In this document: positions 37,301-45,533 of the stretch, piece after piece
Layout of the letters: each line of letters begins with the position of its first letter
How positions within the stretch are numbered: position 1 is the first letter of the stretch
Assembly (NCBI RefSeq): GCF_024808255.1
Contig: NZ_JANTYS010000006.1
Span: forward strand, 186,001 to 250,000
Length of the DNA stretch: 64,000 nucleotides
Direction: 5' to 3'
Source of the DNA: Mucilaginibacter dorajii
Lineage (GTDB): Bacteria > Bacteroidota > Bacteroidia > Sphingobacteriales > Sphingobacteriaceae
Made by a program: the position numbers and the translations under genes
The notes under the pieces: generated by a model
What the model was told of the DNA's origin: nothing
Database searches by the model: none
The model's input: the letters and a program-made list of their open reading frames with translations, nothing else

Positions 37301-37499
37301 TGTTAGGCACTACAATCAGGAATTTACCGCTTATATCGGTAATAGCGCCGGTAGTTGTGCCCTTAATTTTTACACTTACCCCCGGAAGTGTTGACCCATC
37401 GGTTAAGTCTATTACTTTTCCGCTAATGGAAATTTGCTGGGCTAACAAACCAAGCGGCGATAGGAGGAGAAGTATAAGTAAGTATTGAATTTTTTTCAT
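34356..37499 (-). CDS. SusC-like TonB-dependent transporter without STN domain
   Basis: The 1047-residue protein has a signal peptide (LLILLLLSPLGLLAQ), a carboxypeptidase-D-like domain (about 22-100, ISISGKVIDLTDGSTLPGVSV), the SusC signature LDEVVVVGYGVQKRATVTGS, a plug with LNIRGYQGSPLIVVDG and AAASIYGMRAAGGAILV, and a C-terminal barrel. It lacks the STN domain present in the other two SusC proteins of the window, and no sigma/FecR pair adjoins it. Regulation is therefore of another kind, possibly through the LacI-type palindrome at 37782. It heads the operon running down to 27240. Confidence 0.96.
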   Translation of the reverse strand: MKKIQYLLILLLLSPLGLLAQQISISGKVIDLTDGSTLPGVSVKIKGTTTGAITDISGKFLIVVPNTDAILQLSYIGFQTQEIAVKDIKDGVIALRTTNKSLDEVVVVGYGVQKRATVTGSIATLQSKEIITTKNESVTNMLTGKIPGIRIVQTTAEPGSYANKLNIRGYQGSPLIVVDGVIAGNDQAIIGKMDPNEIENISVLKDAAASIYGMRAAGGAILVTTKKGGKNGKINVNYSVNNSVQTFLGMPEGVGAVDYMMLTNEKVKRDFANNFVANVTPQYSYADIQPYLNGTRKSADWSSLVFNKTASQISHNLNIDGGNDKISYFFNFGYQKQDGVFKTGDLNYNKYNFRSNVTATITKGLKAQVLTNAYMDQKNQPYTDEWTVYKYTWNQIPIHQIYANDNPLYPAVMDDNMNPSIITDDSKVGFKTSKNKSITSQLNFTYDIPGIPGLNAKALFNIDYGVNDFNQIKRAYSLYTYSAADNTYIPSLVNSPSGITRAYYTHFNTLSQLTLNYMHTFARDHNVNATIAYEQSHETADNFNAYRDIEIPINYLFGGLQNSNMSGGMDAGALSDRAHRSIIGRANYDYKGKYLAEFSFRRDGNNLYKPGADQWGFFPGGSVGWVLTKENFFRSLVSENILSNLKIRASYGQVGDEANAPAFNYIDGYTYPVNTYIFGASAVNGSAPKLGNPGLTWSVSTIKNVAIDFGLFGGKVDGTIEVFRNDRTGLPAQPAVALPGTVGADVPQINYGSDRTQGLDFSLSYRNTFGAFGVNITGNIGTTRLERLKVLEGTAGNEYLAWKNSQSNRYQNIWWGPEYAGQFTTYKQIYNYGINTGGGNNNVVPGDYYYKDWNNDGVIDDKDSHPIATNDIPLYNYGLNIGLSYKGFDMTLLLAGAAGVYVQYGEQFASPLMYGRSALTRFLDSWHTADPNANVFDPNTQWVPGFYPAMGSPDAQGTKAIQNASYLRIKTLEFGYSLSPSVLKSIGIRKLRVYVNSYNLLTFTGLKNYDPEHQGPNPTDNGNFGVALGGYTYPMNRTFNLGANVSF

Positions 37500-37781
37500 A
37501 TTGTCTCTCTGTTAATAGTTAAGGTTAATTGGAATTGTTTGCCCTGGTTAGGGGCAGTAAATGATGCGTGAAAACAGCACGCTCAAGGCGGGTTAGGTGG
37601 ATATTTGTACATAGCTTATTGGTTGGTTATACATCGCCTGTAAAGCAAAAGACTGCCCGGCAAGCGCTATAATTGGTTTATAATACTGAGTACAAAAGAA
37701 GAGGCAGAGATTAATAAAAAATAAATAATAGATTAATTTTGGCTATAAAAACCCCTAAAAAGGGTCTTTTGGAAGATTTTT

Positions 37782-37795
37782 CGCAATCGATTGCG
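37782..37795. promoter_or_regulatory. LacI-type operator palindrome upstream of susC
   Basis: CGCAATCGATTGCG is a perfect 14-base palindrome with the central CG-containing GCAATCGATTGC core typical of LacI-family operators. It lies about 283 bases upstream of the minus-strand susC start (37499) in an AT-rich stretch. No LacI-type gene is in the window, so the regulator would be encoded elsewhere. Confidence 0.5.
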
Positions 37796-38050
37796 GATTT
37801 TTTCATTATTAAGGTGTAAATGATAGTAAAATCACTTTATTTAAACATGACATGCTGGTGGACATTGCGTTGTCATGATATTTTACCAATTCACTTTTTT
37901 GCGACCATTTTTGAGCATGTGATTGTTAAAGGGCTAATGGCGATAGTTGGACGTAACACACAACCAATAGCAGCACTATTGGAGATATACCAATTGAGTT
38001 AAAGTGAAATTCTAAAAAAGAAGTATATAAGGTATCATCTCATTGAGTTG

Positions 38051-38078
38051 AACGCCCCGGATTGAGATACGGGGCGTT
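38051..38078 (-). terminator. Terminator-like hairpin after GH106
   Basis: AACGCCCCG (38051-38059) pairs perfectly with CGGGGCGTT (38070-38078), 10 bases beyond the GH106 stop. There is no clear T run on the minus strand. The loop resembles that of 26725-26752. Confidence 0.55.
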
Positions 38079-38087
38079 AAGCATCAG

Positions 38088-41000
38088 CTAATATTTAAGT
38101 AAGTTAACTTTAACAGGGCCTAATAATCCCGATGATTCTAAACCAGCGCCCTGGTCGGGGCCAAGCACCACCGTTGTTTTCCTTTGCCCGGCAGGTAATA
38201 GCGCATCGCCCAGCAAACGGTTAACCCAGGTATTCACTACTTTTATTTCCAGCTTGTTTTCACCCGGTTTAAGTGCTTTGGTGATGTCAACCTGGTAGGG
38301 TGGTGTCCAGCAGCCGCCCAAATCAATTCCATTCAGGTTTACTTTGGCAATGTCTTTTACCACACCCAGGTCAAGCATGTAGGTTACACCTTTTTCTATT
38401 TTGCTTATAGGAACGGTGTTGTAGTAGAATGCTTTGCCCGAATAATATTTTATACTGTCATTTGTGCTTAGCGACCAGTCTGTTAATGTGTTGAATATTA
38501 CAGGTTTTTCGGGTCCGCGCATATTGGCGTCGAAGGTCACTGTCCACGGTTTTGTAATGTTTATGCTTTTTTCAACAAGTGGATAGTTGGATTTTGTGTT
38601 GCTGCTCTTAGTTTCATCCTTCCTGAAAACTATAAATGCGCTTCCATTAGCCGCAAGCCGGATGGGTAGGGAAGTGGTTGTATCAGTTTGAAGATAGTTG
38701 GGCAAATCACGAACGCTTCCCGTTACAGCATCCCATAATTCCGGTCTTTTCCCCTTTATCCGGAATGTGGCATTGATATTAATGGTCTCGTTTTTTTGAT
38801 TGGAAATAAAATAGATCGCCCCATCTTTTAATTGCCTGTGAATAAAAAGAGGAGCGTAGTCGCTGTTTACGGTAAAGTCGGGTATTACTTTGATTAGGTT
38901 TAATGCGTCCTGCATAGCCATACCATTGATAACTAATCCTTTGCCGTAATGATTTACTTTGATTTTTATACCATCGGCGTTGCCCCACAATTCGTCGGCT
39001 ATGGATTTTACCTGTTGATCTGCTTGGGGATACCCTTGCAAACTTGGAGATCGCTCTGGCTTTGGCCCCAGTACCACAGCGCCATTTTGTACCAGCTTCT
39101 TTATCTTTGCCAGCAATTCCGGCCGGATGTTTTTTTGATCAGGCAATACCAGTATACTGTAGGTAATGCCGTTAGGTAAGGTAAGCTTGCCGTTCTTTAC
39201 TGTTAAGCTGCCTTTTATCACATCTCCGTTAATATAATCAAAAGAATATCCTTTGGGCAGCTCGGGATTGGTAATGCCCATTATTTTGGGGGCGTCTTCG
39301 CCAATAAAGTAGGCTGCATCGGCTACATACCGGCCTTGTTGCAGCATCAGGTTGCAGCGTTTAAGATACTTTACAAAAACATCCATATCAAAGAACCAGG
39401 TATTTCCCCTGTTAAATTCTGTGCCAAACCACGCGCTTATGCCCGGTTTAGGTTCATTTTCTGGCTGGTGAATAAAAACATGCAGCAAGGTGTTATTAAT
39501 GCCATCTGTAAAAAAACGGTCGCCGCGTGCCTTTAAACTTGCTGGATATGAGCGCCACGCAGCGCCCGCAGAAGTGAAGGACTCTGCAGATACTTTAATT
39601 TTGCCATAGATATGGGCGGCAGAAGCCGTGGCCCTGTTTTCTAATGTGCCTAACCGCCCGTCGAGCCAAAATTCGCCGGCTACTTCGTCAGATTGCCCTC
39701 CATATTGCAAAAACTCCGCCGGAAACCCAAAATAGCCATATGGCTCTAACCAGGTAGTAAGCCCGTGTTTATGGCTTACCTCCCGCAGTCCGCCTACATA
39801 ATTAAATGCAGCATCATCGGCAATTAAGCGGCGAAGATCCCACAGGAAACGATCAGAGAGGTCGGCACTTCCAACTACTTTTCCCTGTAATGCCGGGATA
39901 AACGGCGCAGGATCATAACCGAATTTATTTTTAAATTCAGGGATGAGCAAATCTGTCCAGTTCTGGCTACCGGTTTCGTAACTGTCTGCCACTACAACGG
40001 TGAATGTTTTACGGTCTTGGGGCGGAATCCGTTTTAATACCTGCCCCACATAGGCATCAAAGTGTTCTTTGATATGCTCTTTGCTCATTTTATCTGTTTC
40101 AAAGCCTGTGGCTTCGGGCGTTGCCGGTCCATTATGCACATTGGTTGGCGTCATACCAGTGCGTTCAATAATCCAATTCCCGGAGGGAACTGCCCAGCTT
40201 AGCGTACCATCAGCGCTCATATATTTAGAAACATCAACTACCTTTGCAGGGTCAATTACATAGCTTGATGGTTCATTGGGTTGTGTGGGCCACAGGTAAG
40301 CGTCCCAGATTAAATCTTCTGTTTGCCACGCTTTAGCCAGCGTTTTTTCCATATAACTATCCATCATGGCGGTTGACGAGAGTTTTACTTCACTTATACC
40401 CGAGTTGGCAGATATGTTGGTTAGCAATAATCTAAAACCGGCCGACGTGGTAGCCGGTATCGAAATAACCGATCTCGCCCATGGTAAAAAACCAAAATTT
40501 AGGGCAGGGCTTCGCCTGTCAATTATAAAATGCTTAACAGTTACATATTCATTATTTATTTTAGCCTGTATATCACCTTCCAGGTAAACCGCCTGATGCA
40601 GGGTTAATACGGTTACGCTACGTACTGTATATTGTTTTTGTGTATTTATATCGAGGGAAAGTTTTTGACCTTGTTTAAAGTGAATACCGGTTGCCTCATT
40701 ATTGTCCATCAGGTTGTTTAGCGAATCTGTAAACGGTTGCGACGAGAAGGTGGGGTTTAACTGGCTGATGTCGGTATCATAATCAGGAGGAACCGGATAA
40801 GCGAGCGCTTTTACATCCTGAAAATTTAATTGCGGTTTAGCTAATGTTTTATTAAAAGATACCGGGCCTTTAACCATTATTTGCGACGATGTGAGGTAGC
40901 GCATGGTCTGTTCTGGTTTAACCCATGGCCCTCCGGACTGACTCCAGCCCGGGCCGTTAAATAACCCTATTTTAATATTTAAACGGGTAGCTGTTTTAAG

Positions 41001-41339
41001 AGCGGTGTGCAAAATATCCCACCATTCGTCCGAAAGGAATTTTACTTTTCCATGCGGTACATCATTCAAGCCTATATCACCTATAAATGCCCTGTTAATA
41101 CCAACTTTTTTCATGGCTTCCAGATCTTTGATCACCCCTTCTTTTGAAACATTGCCGGATAGCCAATACCAGTAAACACTGGTTTGAATAGAATCGCTCC
41201 CCGCTGTAAAGACGCTTTCAAGTGCTTTGAGATTTGCTGTTTGTTTTGCTTTAGCTGCATCGCGGGGCTGACCTTCTGCACCATGTGCAATCAAACAAAG
41301 CAAAATGAGGCTTACACAAATGTTTTTTAATAATGGCAT
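38088..41339 (-). CDS. Secreted GH106-type alpha-L-rhamnosidase
   Basis: The 1083-residue protein has a signal peptide (ISLILLCLIAHGAEG region) and the GH106 N-terminal TIM-barrel pattern: VYWYWLSGNVSKEGVIKDLEAM, NIKIGLFNGPGWSQSGGPWV, VVADSYETGSQNWT and the AESFTSAGAAWRSYP segment. A C-terminal galactose-binding-like module follows (about 950-1080, VNLNGIDLGGCWTPPYQVD). Known GH106 enzymes are calcium-dependent alpha-L-rhamnosidases acting on pectin rhamnogalacturonans and similar glycans. It is divergent from the GH78-like gene across a 273-bp gap, likely sharing a control region. Exact linkage is not deducible. Confidence 0.88.
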   Translation of the reverse strand: MPLLKNICVSLILLCLIAHGAEGQPRDAAKAKQTANLKALESVFTAGSDSIQTSVYWYWLSGNVSKEGVIKDLEAMKKVGINRAFIGDIGLNDVPHGKVKFLSDEWWDILHTALKTATRLNIKIGLFNGPGWSQSGGPWVKPEQTMRYLTSSQIMVKGPVSFNKTLAKPQLNFQDVKALAYPVPPDYDTDISQLNPTFSSQPFTDSLNNLMDNNEATGIHFKQGQKLSLDINTQKQYTVRSVTVLTLHQAVYLEGDIQAKINNEYVTVKHFIIDRRSPALNFGFLPWARSVISIPATTSAGFRLLLTNISANSGISEVKLSSTAMMDSYMEKTLAKAWQTEDLIWDAYLWPTQPNEPSSYVIDPAKVVDVSKYMSADGTLSWAVPSGNWIIERTGMTPTNVHNGPATPEATGFETDKMSKEHIKEHFDAYVGQVLKRIPPQDRKTFTVVVADSYETGSQNWTDLLIPEFKNKFGYDPAPFIPALQGKVVGSADLSDRFLWDLRRLIADDAAFNYVGGLREVSHKHGLTTWLEPYGYFGFPAEFLQYGGQSDEVAGEFWLDGRLGTLENRATASAAHIYGKIKVSAESFTSAGAAWRSYPASLKARGDRFFTDGINNTLLHVFIHQPENEPKPGISAWFGTEFNRGNTWFFDMDVFVKYLKRCNLMLQQGRYVADAAYFIGEDAPKIMGITNPELPKGYSFDYINGDVIKGSLTVKNGKLTLPNGITYSILVLPDQKNIRPELLAKIKKLVQNGAVVLGPKPERSPSLQGYPQADQQVKSIADELWGNADGIKIKVNHYGKGLVINGMAMQDALNLIKVIPDFTVNSDYAPLFIHRQLKDGAIYFISNQKNETININATFRIKGKRPELWDAVTGSVRDLPNYLQTDTTTSLPIRLAANGSAFIVFRKDETKSSNTKSNYPLVEKSINITKPWTVTFDANMRGPEKPVIFNTLTDWSLSTNDSIKYYSGKAFYYNTVPISKIEKGVTYMLDLGVVKDIAKVNLNGIDLGGCWTPPYQVDITKALKPGENKLEIKVVNTWVNRLLGDALLPAGQRKTTVVLGPDQGAGLESSGLLGPVKVNLLKY

Positions 41340-41612
41340 AGGGGTTTAGTTTTAACAGGCATCATTAATAACCCCGGTTTGGTTGGTTTGATGCATAGGT
41401 TTAAATAATCGGTTTGTTCCTACAATGATAATGTTGCATATTTTTACCGGCAACCTTTACTATCCTGTAATTCCTTTGAGTTAGCCGGTATCGCATACTG
41501 CGTATCAAAAAGTGCAAAAAATAGCCGGTTTTAAACAATAAGATTTTGATGCAAGGACTGTAGCTTCGTTGTCGATACCAGTTATAAAGAAACTTTTCCA
41601 ATTATTATTTTC

Positions 41613-44135
41613 ATGATTTACCCCACACGTGGATTTGCCCAGCCTGTAAATACAAATTTCAGATGTATTTTTCGTTACATTTTTATTGGTATACTTTGTT
41701 TTGGATGCGGGTACGCAGCACAAGCGCAAATCAATGGCTATCCACCGGTTACCGCAAGCAGAAGTGGGAGGGTGAATTCCATGTCACCTGATCCGGTTAT
41801 GAACTACAGGTGGGGTAACCCTAAAGCTACCGACGATTTAGAAAGTTATCCTTTGCAGCCAACCAGTTGGGTTACGTCCAATCCGGCAAGTTTTGATATG
41901 GTTAATTACAAAACAAACAATGTGATAACTGTAAAGGGTGAAGGCGATATTCGTCTTGATTTTGGGCGCACTAATGCGGGTTGGTTGGAGTTTGAATCTG
42001 ATGATTTAAAAGGCAGCATAACCATGAGCATAAGTGAGTATAATGAACCGGCTATTGTAAACCAGGGCGCGGTACATCGTTTTAAAACGCTGGTGCCAGT
42101 TAAACACGGACAAACTTATCGGTTAGAATTAAATCCCGAACTTTATGAAGGGGTACGATTTGGCTGGCTACATGTGCTCGCGCATCGTGGAGTTTGGCAT
42201 ATGAAAAATTTACGTTTGGTTTGCCAGGTTAAACCTACCAATTACCTGGGGAGTTTTTCCTGCAGCGATCCCGAACTTACACGGATATGGTATACAGGGG
42301 CTTATACAGTTAAATTAAATCTCCTTAAAAATTATTTTGGTGCCATATTAATTGAACGGCAAGACCGCTTTTCATGGACTGGCGATGCCTATGTGGCGCA
42401 GGCGGCTTCAATGGTCGCTTTTGGCAATTACGACTTTGTGAAGACCAATATAAACTACACGTCGAAACTCGACAACGGAATAGCCAGTTATGCGCTTTAC
42501 TGGGTTTTAAGCCTTATTGACTATGTGAATTATACAGGCGATGTTGAATTTGCTCAAAAATATATTGATAACGCCTGTAATAAGCTGGATAGGGCTTACG
42601 AACATTTTGGAAAATCGCCCAGGCTGGAATTTTTTGGTTGGGATGAACGGTTGGGCGCAGGGTTTGAAAACGCGAACACAGCAGAATCGCAATATGCCTA
42701 CTCCATGGTTAGTATTCGCGCGTGGTTGGAATTTGGCCGGCTAATGAAGCAAATTGGCAGAACAGATCTGGCAAAAAAATATACGGATTATGCCACGCAA
42801 AAAATTGCCGAAGCAAGAAGCAAAAATAACTGGCAGCAAAACTATGGGCTTCATTCTTCGGCAGATGCCGTTAATACCGGGCTCACTACAGCCGCCGAAA
42901 ATGATATTTTTTATAAAAGTAATTTTACCGATAGGGTAAACCGGGTCTCTTACTCGCCATTTAATGAGTACTTTATTATTGGGGCGATGGCGAAAATGCA
43001 AAAATACAGCGATGCAATAAGTGCCATTAAGGATTGTTGGGGCGGCCAGCTAAAATATGGCGGAACAACTTTTTTTGAAGTGTATCGCCCCAGCTGGAAC
43101 AATATACTCGGTAAAAACGACGCAGTGCCCAATAATCAATGTACCTATACCAGCCTCACACATCCCTGGAGCGCTGGAGTTGTTAAATGGCTATCTGAAG
43201 AAGTACTGGGTATTAAACCGCTTGAGCCGGGTTTTAAAACCTTTGAAATTGTACCCCATTTAGCCGATACAATAAGTGCTGTTAGCGGAACCACCCCAAC
43301 GTTACAAGGACCTGTTTCTGCCAGTTTTAACCTGAAAACCGGGTTTGCAACTATAGCCATTCCTGGCGGTACCTGGGCAAAGCGGATAGCTATTCCGTTA
43401 GGCGCAAATACTGTGAAATCTTTTTATTTAAATGGAAAATTGATATGGAAAGGAAAGCCCGTAGATGCAATAACTCATAATATAAAGATTCATGGAGGAT
43501 ATTTAAATATAGAAGGATTGGGGCCGGGAGAATATACATGCCATGTAATTTATGATAAGGTTTTTAAAATTAAACCGGCGGTAAGCATGCCATGGAATTA
43601 TATAATCAATAATTTCAAACAGGATAGTTCAACATCGGGCAAATGGAAAGGTCATTATGGAAAGGATGGATTTGTGCTGTTTAACAGTGTTGATAGTGCA
43701 AAAGATCTGCAAAAATTACCTGCTTATATAGCTTCGGTAGTGTTGAGGAATGAGGCCAAAGTTCATAGCAACCTTATCGGAGATAATAGGGTATTAACAG
43801 ACACCGCAGGGATTGTCAGGGATTTCGGCGCTGCAATAACCCGGGATCCCATACCACTACTTGAAACCATGACTATTGACGTTAACGTAAACAACAGAGA
43901 TACTCACCAGCTGGCATTATATTTTTTAGATTGGGATAAAGCTTCAAGGCGGTCGGTATTGGAAATATTTGACGGTAAAACATATAAGCTCCTGGCTCCC
44001 GTTCAGATGATACGGAACTATCAAAATGGAAAATACCTTGTATTTAATTATTCGGGAAGCATAAGGCTTCGTATAAACCAGGTGCGTGGCCCAAATGCAG
44101 CTTTGAGCGGTGTTTTTTTTGATAAACTCAAATGA
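41613..44135 (+). CDS. Secreted GH78-like alpha-L-rhamnosidase
   Basis: The 840-residue protein has an N-terminal signal region (FIGILCFGCGYAAQAQ), a beta-sandwich N-terminus (about 60-210) and an (alpha/alpha)6 domain starting near FSCSDPELTRIWYTG. The GH78 catalytic loop appears as ERQDRFSWTGDAY (about 248-260). It has Asp where the GH78 at 4793 has Glu (DERLGWTGD), as in the RDRLVWIGD-type subgroup. A C-terminal beta region after about residue 620 is longer than usual. It lies opposite GH106 and probably shares its substrate. The start is uncertain because 20 residues precede the hydrophobic core. Confidence 0.82.
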   Translation: MIYPTRGFAQPVNTNFRCIFRYIFIGILCFGCGYAAQAQINGYPPVTASRSGRVNSMSPDPVMNYRWGNPKATDDLESYPLQPTSWVTSNPASFDMVNYKTNNVITVKGEGDIRLDFGRTNAGWLEFESDDLKGSITMSISEYNEPAIVNQGAVHRFKTLVPVKHGQTYRLELNPELYEGVRFGWLHVLAHRGVWHMKNLRLVCQVKPTNYLGSFSCSDPELTRIWYTGAYTVKLNLLKNYFGAILIERQDRFSWTGDAYVAQAASMVAFGNYDFVKTNINYTSKLDNGIASYALYWVLSLIDYVNYTGDVEFAQKYIDNACNKLDRAYEHFGKSPRLEFFGWDERLGAGFENANTAESQYAYSMVSIRAWLEFGRLMKQIGRTDLAKKYTDYATQKIAEARSKNNWQQNYGLHSSADAVNTGLTTAAENDIFYKSNFTDRVNRVSYSPFNEYFIIGAMAKMQKYSDAISAIKDCWGGQLKYGGTTFFEVYRPSWNNILGKNDAVPNNQCTYTSLTHPWSAGVVKWLSEEVLGIKPLEPGFKTFEIVPHLADTISAVSGTTPTLQGPVSASFNLKTGFATIAIPGGTWAKRIAIPLGANTVKSFYLNGKLIWKGKPVDAITHNIKIHGGYLNIEGLGPGEYTCHVIYDKVFKIKPAVSMPWNYIINNFKQDSSTSGKWKGHYGKDGFVLFNSVDSAKDLQKLPAYIASVVLRNEAKVHSNLIGDNRVLTDTAGIVRDFGAAITRDPIPLLETMTIDVNVNNRDTHQLALYFLDWDKASRRSVLEIFDGKTYKLLAPVQMIRNYQNGKYLVFNYSGSIRLRINQVRGPNAALSGVFFDKLK

Positions 44136-44202
44136 TTCAAATAATTAGGCTGCCACTATTGGAACCATGGACATTAGTGAGCAAAAGTATTTATTTCATC
44201 TA

Positions 44203-44540
44203 CTCAGGAATCAGGGCAAACGCATCTGATTGGGTTAACATAACTTAACATATTTCAGATTTAATTTCATTTAGTTATCTGATAATCAATGTTTTGTATT
44301 TTTACAAGGTTAACATAAAATATTGGGATGCGCAATTTAGGCGCATCCCAATATTTGTGCCTGTTATTGACCGATACAATTCCCTTCGATACCTGGATCA
44401 TTTAACCTGGACCATGCAATAAAAACAAGGTATTGTTTGATGCTTTACTTTCCCAATGCCATAAGCTTATTCCATTAATTATTATTAAATAACAGCTTAT
44501 CGCCATTAACTATTTAGATGCGTTTACCCTGACTCAGGAA
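44203..44540. mobile_element. MITE-like non-autonomous element with intact ends and target-site duplication
   Basis: The element is 322 bases (44211-44532). Its ends are TCAGGGCAAACGCATCT (44211-44227) and AGATGCGTTTACCCTGA (44516-44532), inverted repeats of 17 bases with one mismatch. CTCAGGAA occurs immediately outside both ends (44203-44210 and 44533-44540), an exact 8-base target duplication. Inside is a perfect 16-base stem with a 7-base loop (44318-44356). There is no coding capacity. A second, decayed copy starts at 26801. The mobilising transposase is unknown and absent from the window. Confidence 0.82.
44318..44356. repeat. Perfect 16-bp hairpin inside the MITE-like element
   Basis: Bases 44318-44333 and 44341-44356 are exact reverse complements around the loop AATTTAG. 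The loop and inner GCGC/GCGC are kept in the copy at 26917-26935, while the outer left arm there has changed, so pairing is lost. Confidence 0.75.
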
Positions 44541-44845
44541 TGGGATAATCCTAAAAGACAGTAAAGGATAGTTACCTTAAGCCGAAAACATACTTTAGGG
44601 CAACCAATTATTATCGCCATCAAGCCAGTTTGGGAATGGTAAGGTTTTGAATACGAATATGATGAGCATTAGCTTTCGTATTTATTATAAGATAAAACGT
44701 TTTATCGATTTATGACACCTGCATGCGATTTTTTGGCATTAATTCCAGGGCAAAAGCAAATATGAAAAAGTGTATCAACACCATTCGTGTATTAGGATTT
44801 TAAACTCAAATTATTGGCAATGACTAAATTAATGTAACTAAATAA

Positions 44846-45451
44846 ATGAGGAGTTCCTGCACTAACAAATCTGATTTTGAGCTAACTAATTTACTAAAAC
44901 AGGGCAATGTTTTGGCATTTACCGAGCTTTACAAAAAGTATAGCGGCAAAATGTACATCAACATGTACAAAATGGTAAAGGATGAAACAGTAGTAGAAGA
45001 AATGATTCAGATTTTATTTTCACGAATATGGCAGCAGCGGGAAGTTATACGCTATGAGTCTGATTTTGCAGCATATTTATATAGGGCCGGCTCAAACCTG
45101 GTGTGTGATTTTTACAGAAAGCTGGAAAGCGACAGGAAAATGACAGCCCATTTCAAATCAAACATTATAGAACATTATTCTCATATAGAAGAAAAAATAT
45201 TTTTCAAAGAAAGTGAAAATTTGCTTAATCAGGCACTGGCAGAACTATCGCCGCAACAACGACAGGTTTATCAGCTCATTAAAATTGATGGATTTAGTTA
45301 TAAAGAAACCGCTACAAAACTCGACATATCTCCCTACACTGTAAAGGAATACCTATCTAAGGCAAAAAACCTTGTAAAATCATACATGACAAAGAACATG
45401 GAAATTGTTACATTTTTGATGCTTTGTTTTTATATAGTTTTGCATTGTTAA
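44846..45451 (+). CDS. ECF RNA polymerase sigma-70 factor (FecI-like)
   Basis: This 201-residue protein has region 2 (about 25-90: AFTELYKKYSGKMYINMYKMV, EEMIQILFSRIWQQR) and region 4 (about 130-180: LSPQQRQVYQLIKIDGFSYKE, then ATKLDISPYTVKEYLSKA as the HTH). It ends in a hydrophobic tail (ETVTFLMLCFYIVL-like), as does the first sigma factor. A FecR gene follows after 82 bp on the same strand, unlike the divergent pair at 8188/8972. The MITE-like element ends about 310 bp upstream. It should control the STN-type susC at 48862. Confidence 0.93.
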   Translation: MRSSCTNKSDFELTNLLKQGNVLAFTELYKKYSGKMYINMYKMVKDETVVEEMIQILFSRIWQQREVIRYESDFAAYLYRAGSNLVCDFYRKLESDRKMTAHFKSNIIEHYSHIEEKIFFKESENLLNQALAELSPQQRQVYQLIKIDGFSYKETATKLDISPYTVKEYLSKAKNLVKSYMTKNMEIVTFLMLCFYIVLHC

Positions 45452-45533
45452 TAGGTGCACAGTTTTTTAATTTGATTGAGCCCCCCATATTTGTTTGAAT
45501 TACGTCTTTAGTACAACGTATAACTGTTGATAG

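Larger units (their letters stand above)
37500..38087. other. Intergenic region between susC operon and GH106
   Basis: No gene is supported. A small stem TGCCC/GGGCA (37540-37556) lies 40 bases before the minus-strand susC start. A LacI-type palindrome is at 37782-37795. A long imperfect dyad spans 37826-37886 (GTAAAAT with ATTTTAC outside, CATGACA with TGTCATG inside). A hairpin downstream of GH106 lies at 38051-38078. Confidence 0.6.
44136..44845. other. Intergenic region carrying a MITE-like insertion
   Basis: No gene is supported. The element at 44211-44532 and its target duplication occupy nearly half of the gap. Bases 44541-44845 show nothing I can name beyond the presumed promoter of the sigma factor gene. 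Confidence 0.7.

Noticed and set aside
41613..44135. Loss of catalysis in the GH78-like protein because Glu is Asp in the catalytic loop
   Set aside because: Asp at this place occurs in another GH78 subgroup (RDRLVWIGD type), so inactivity cannot be claimed.
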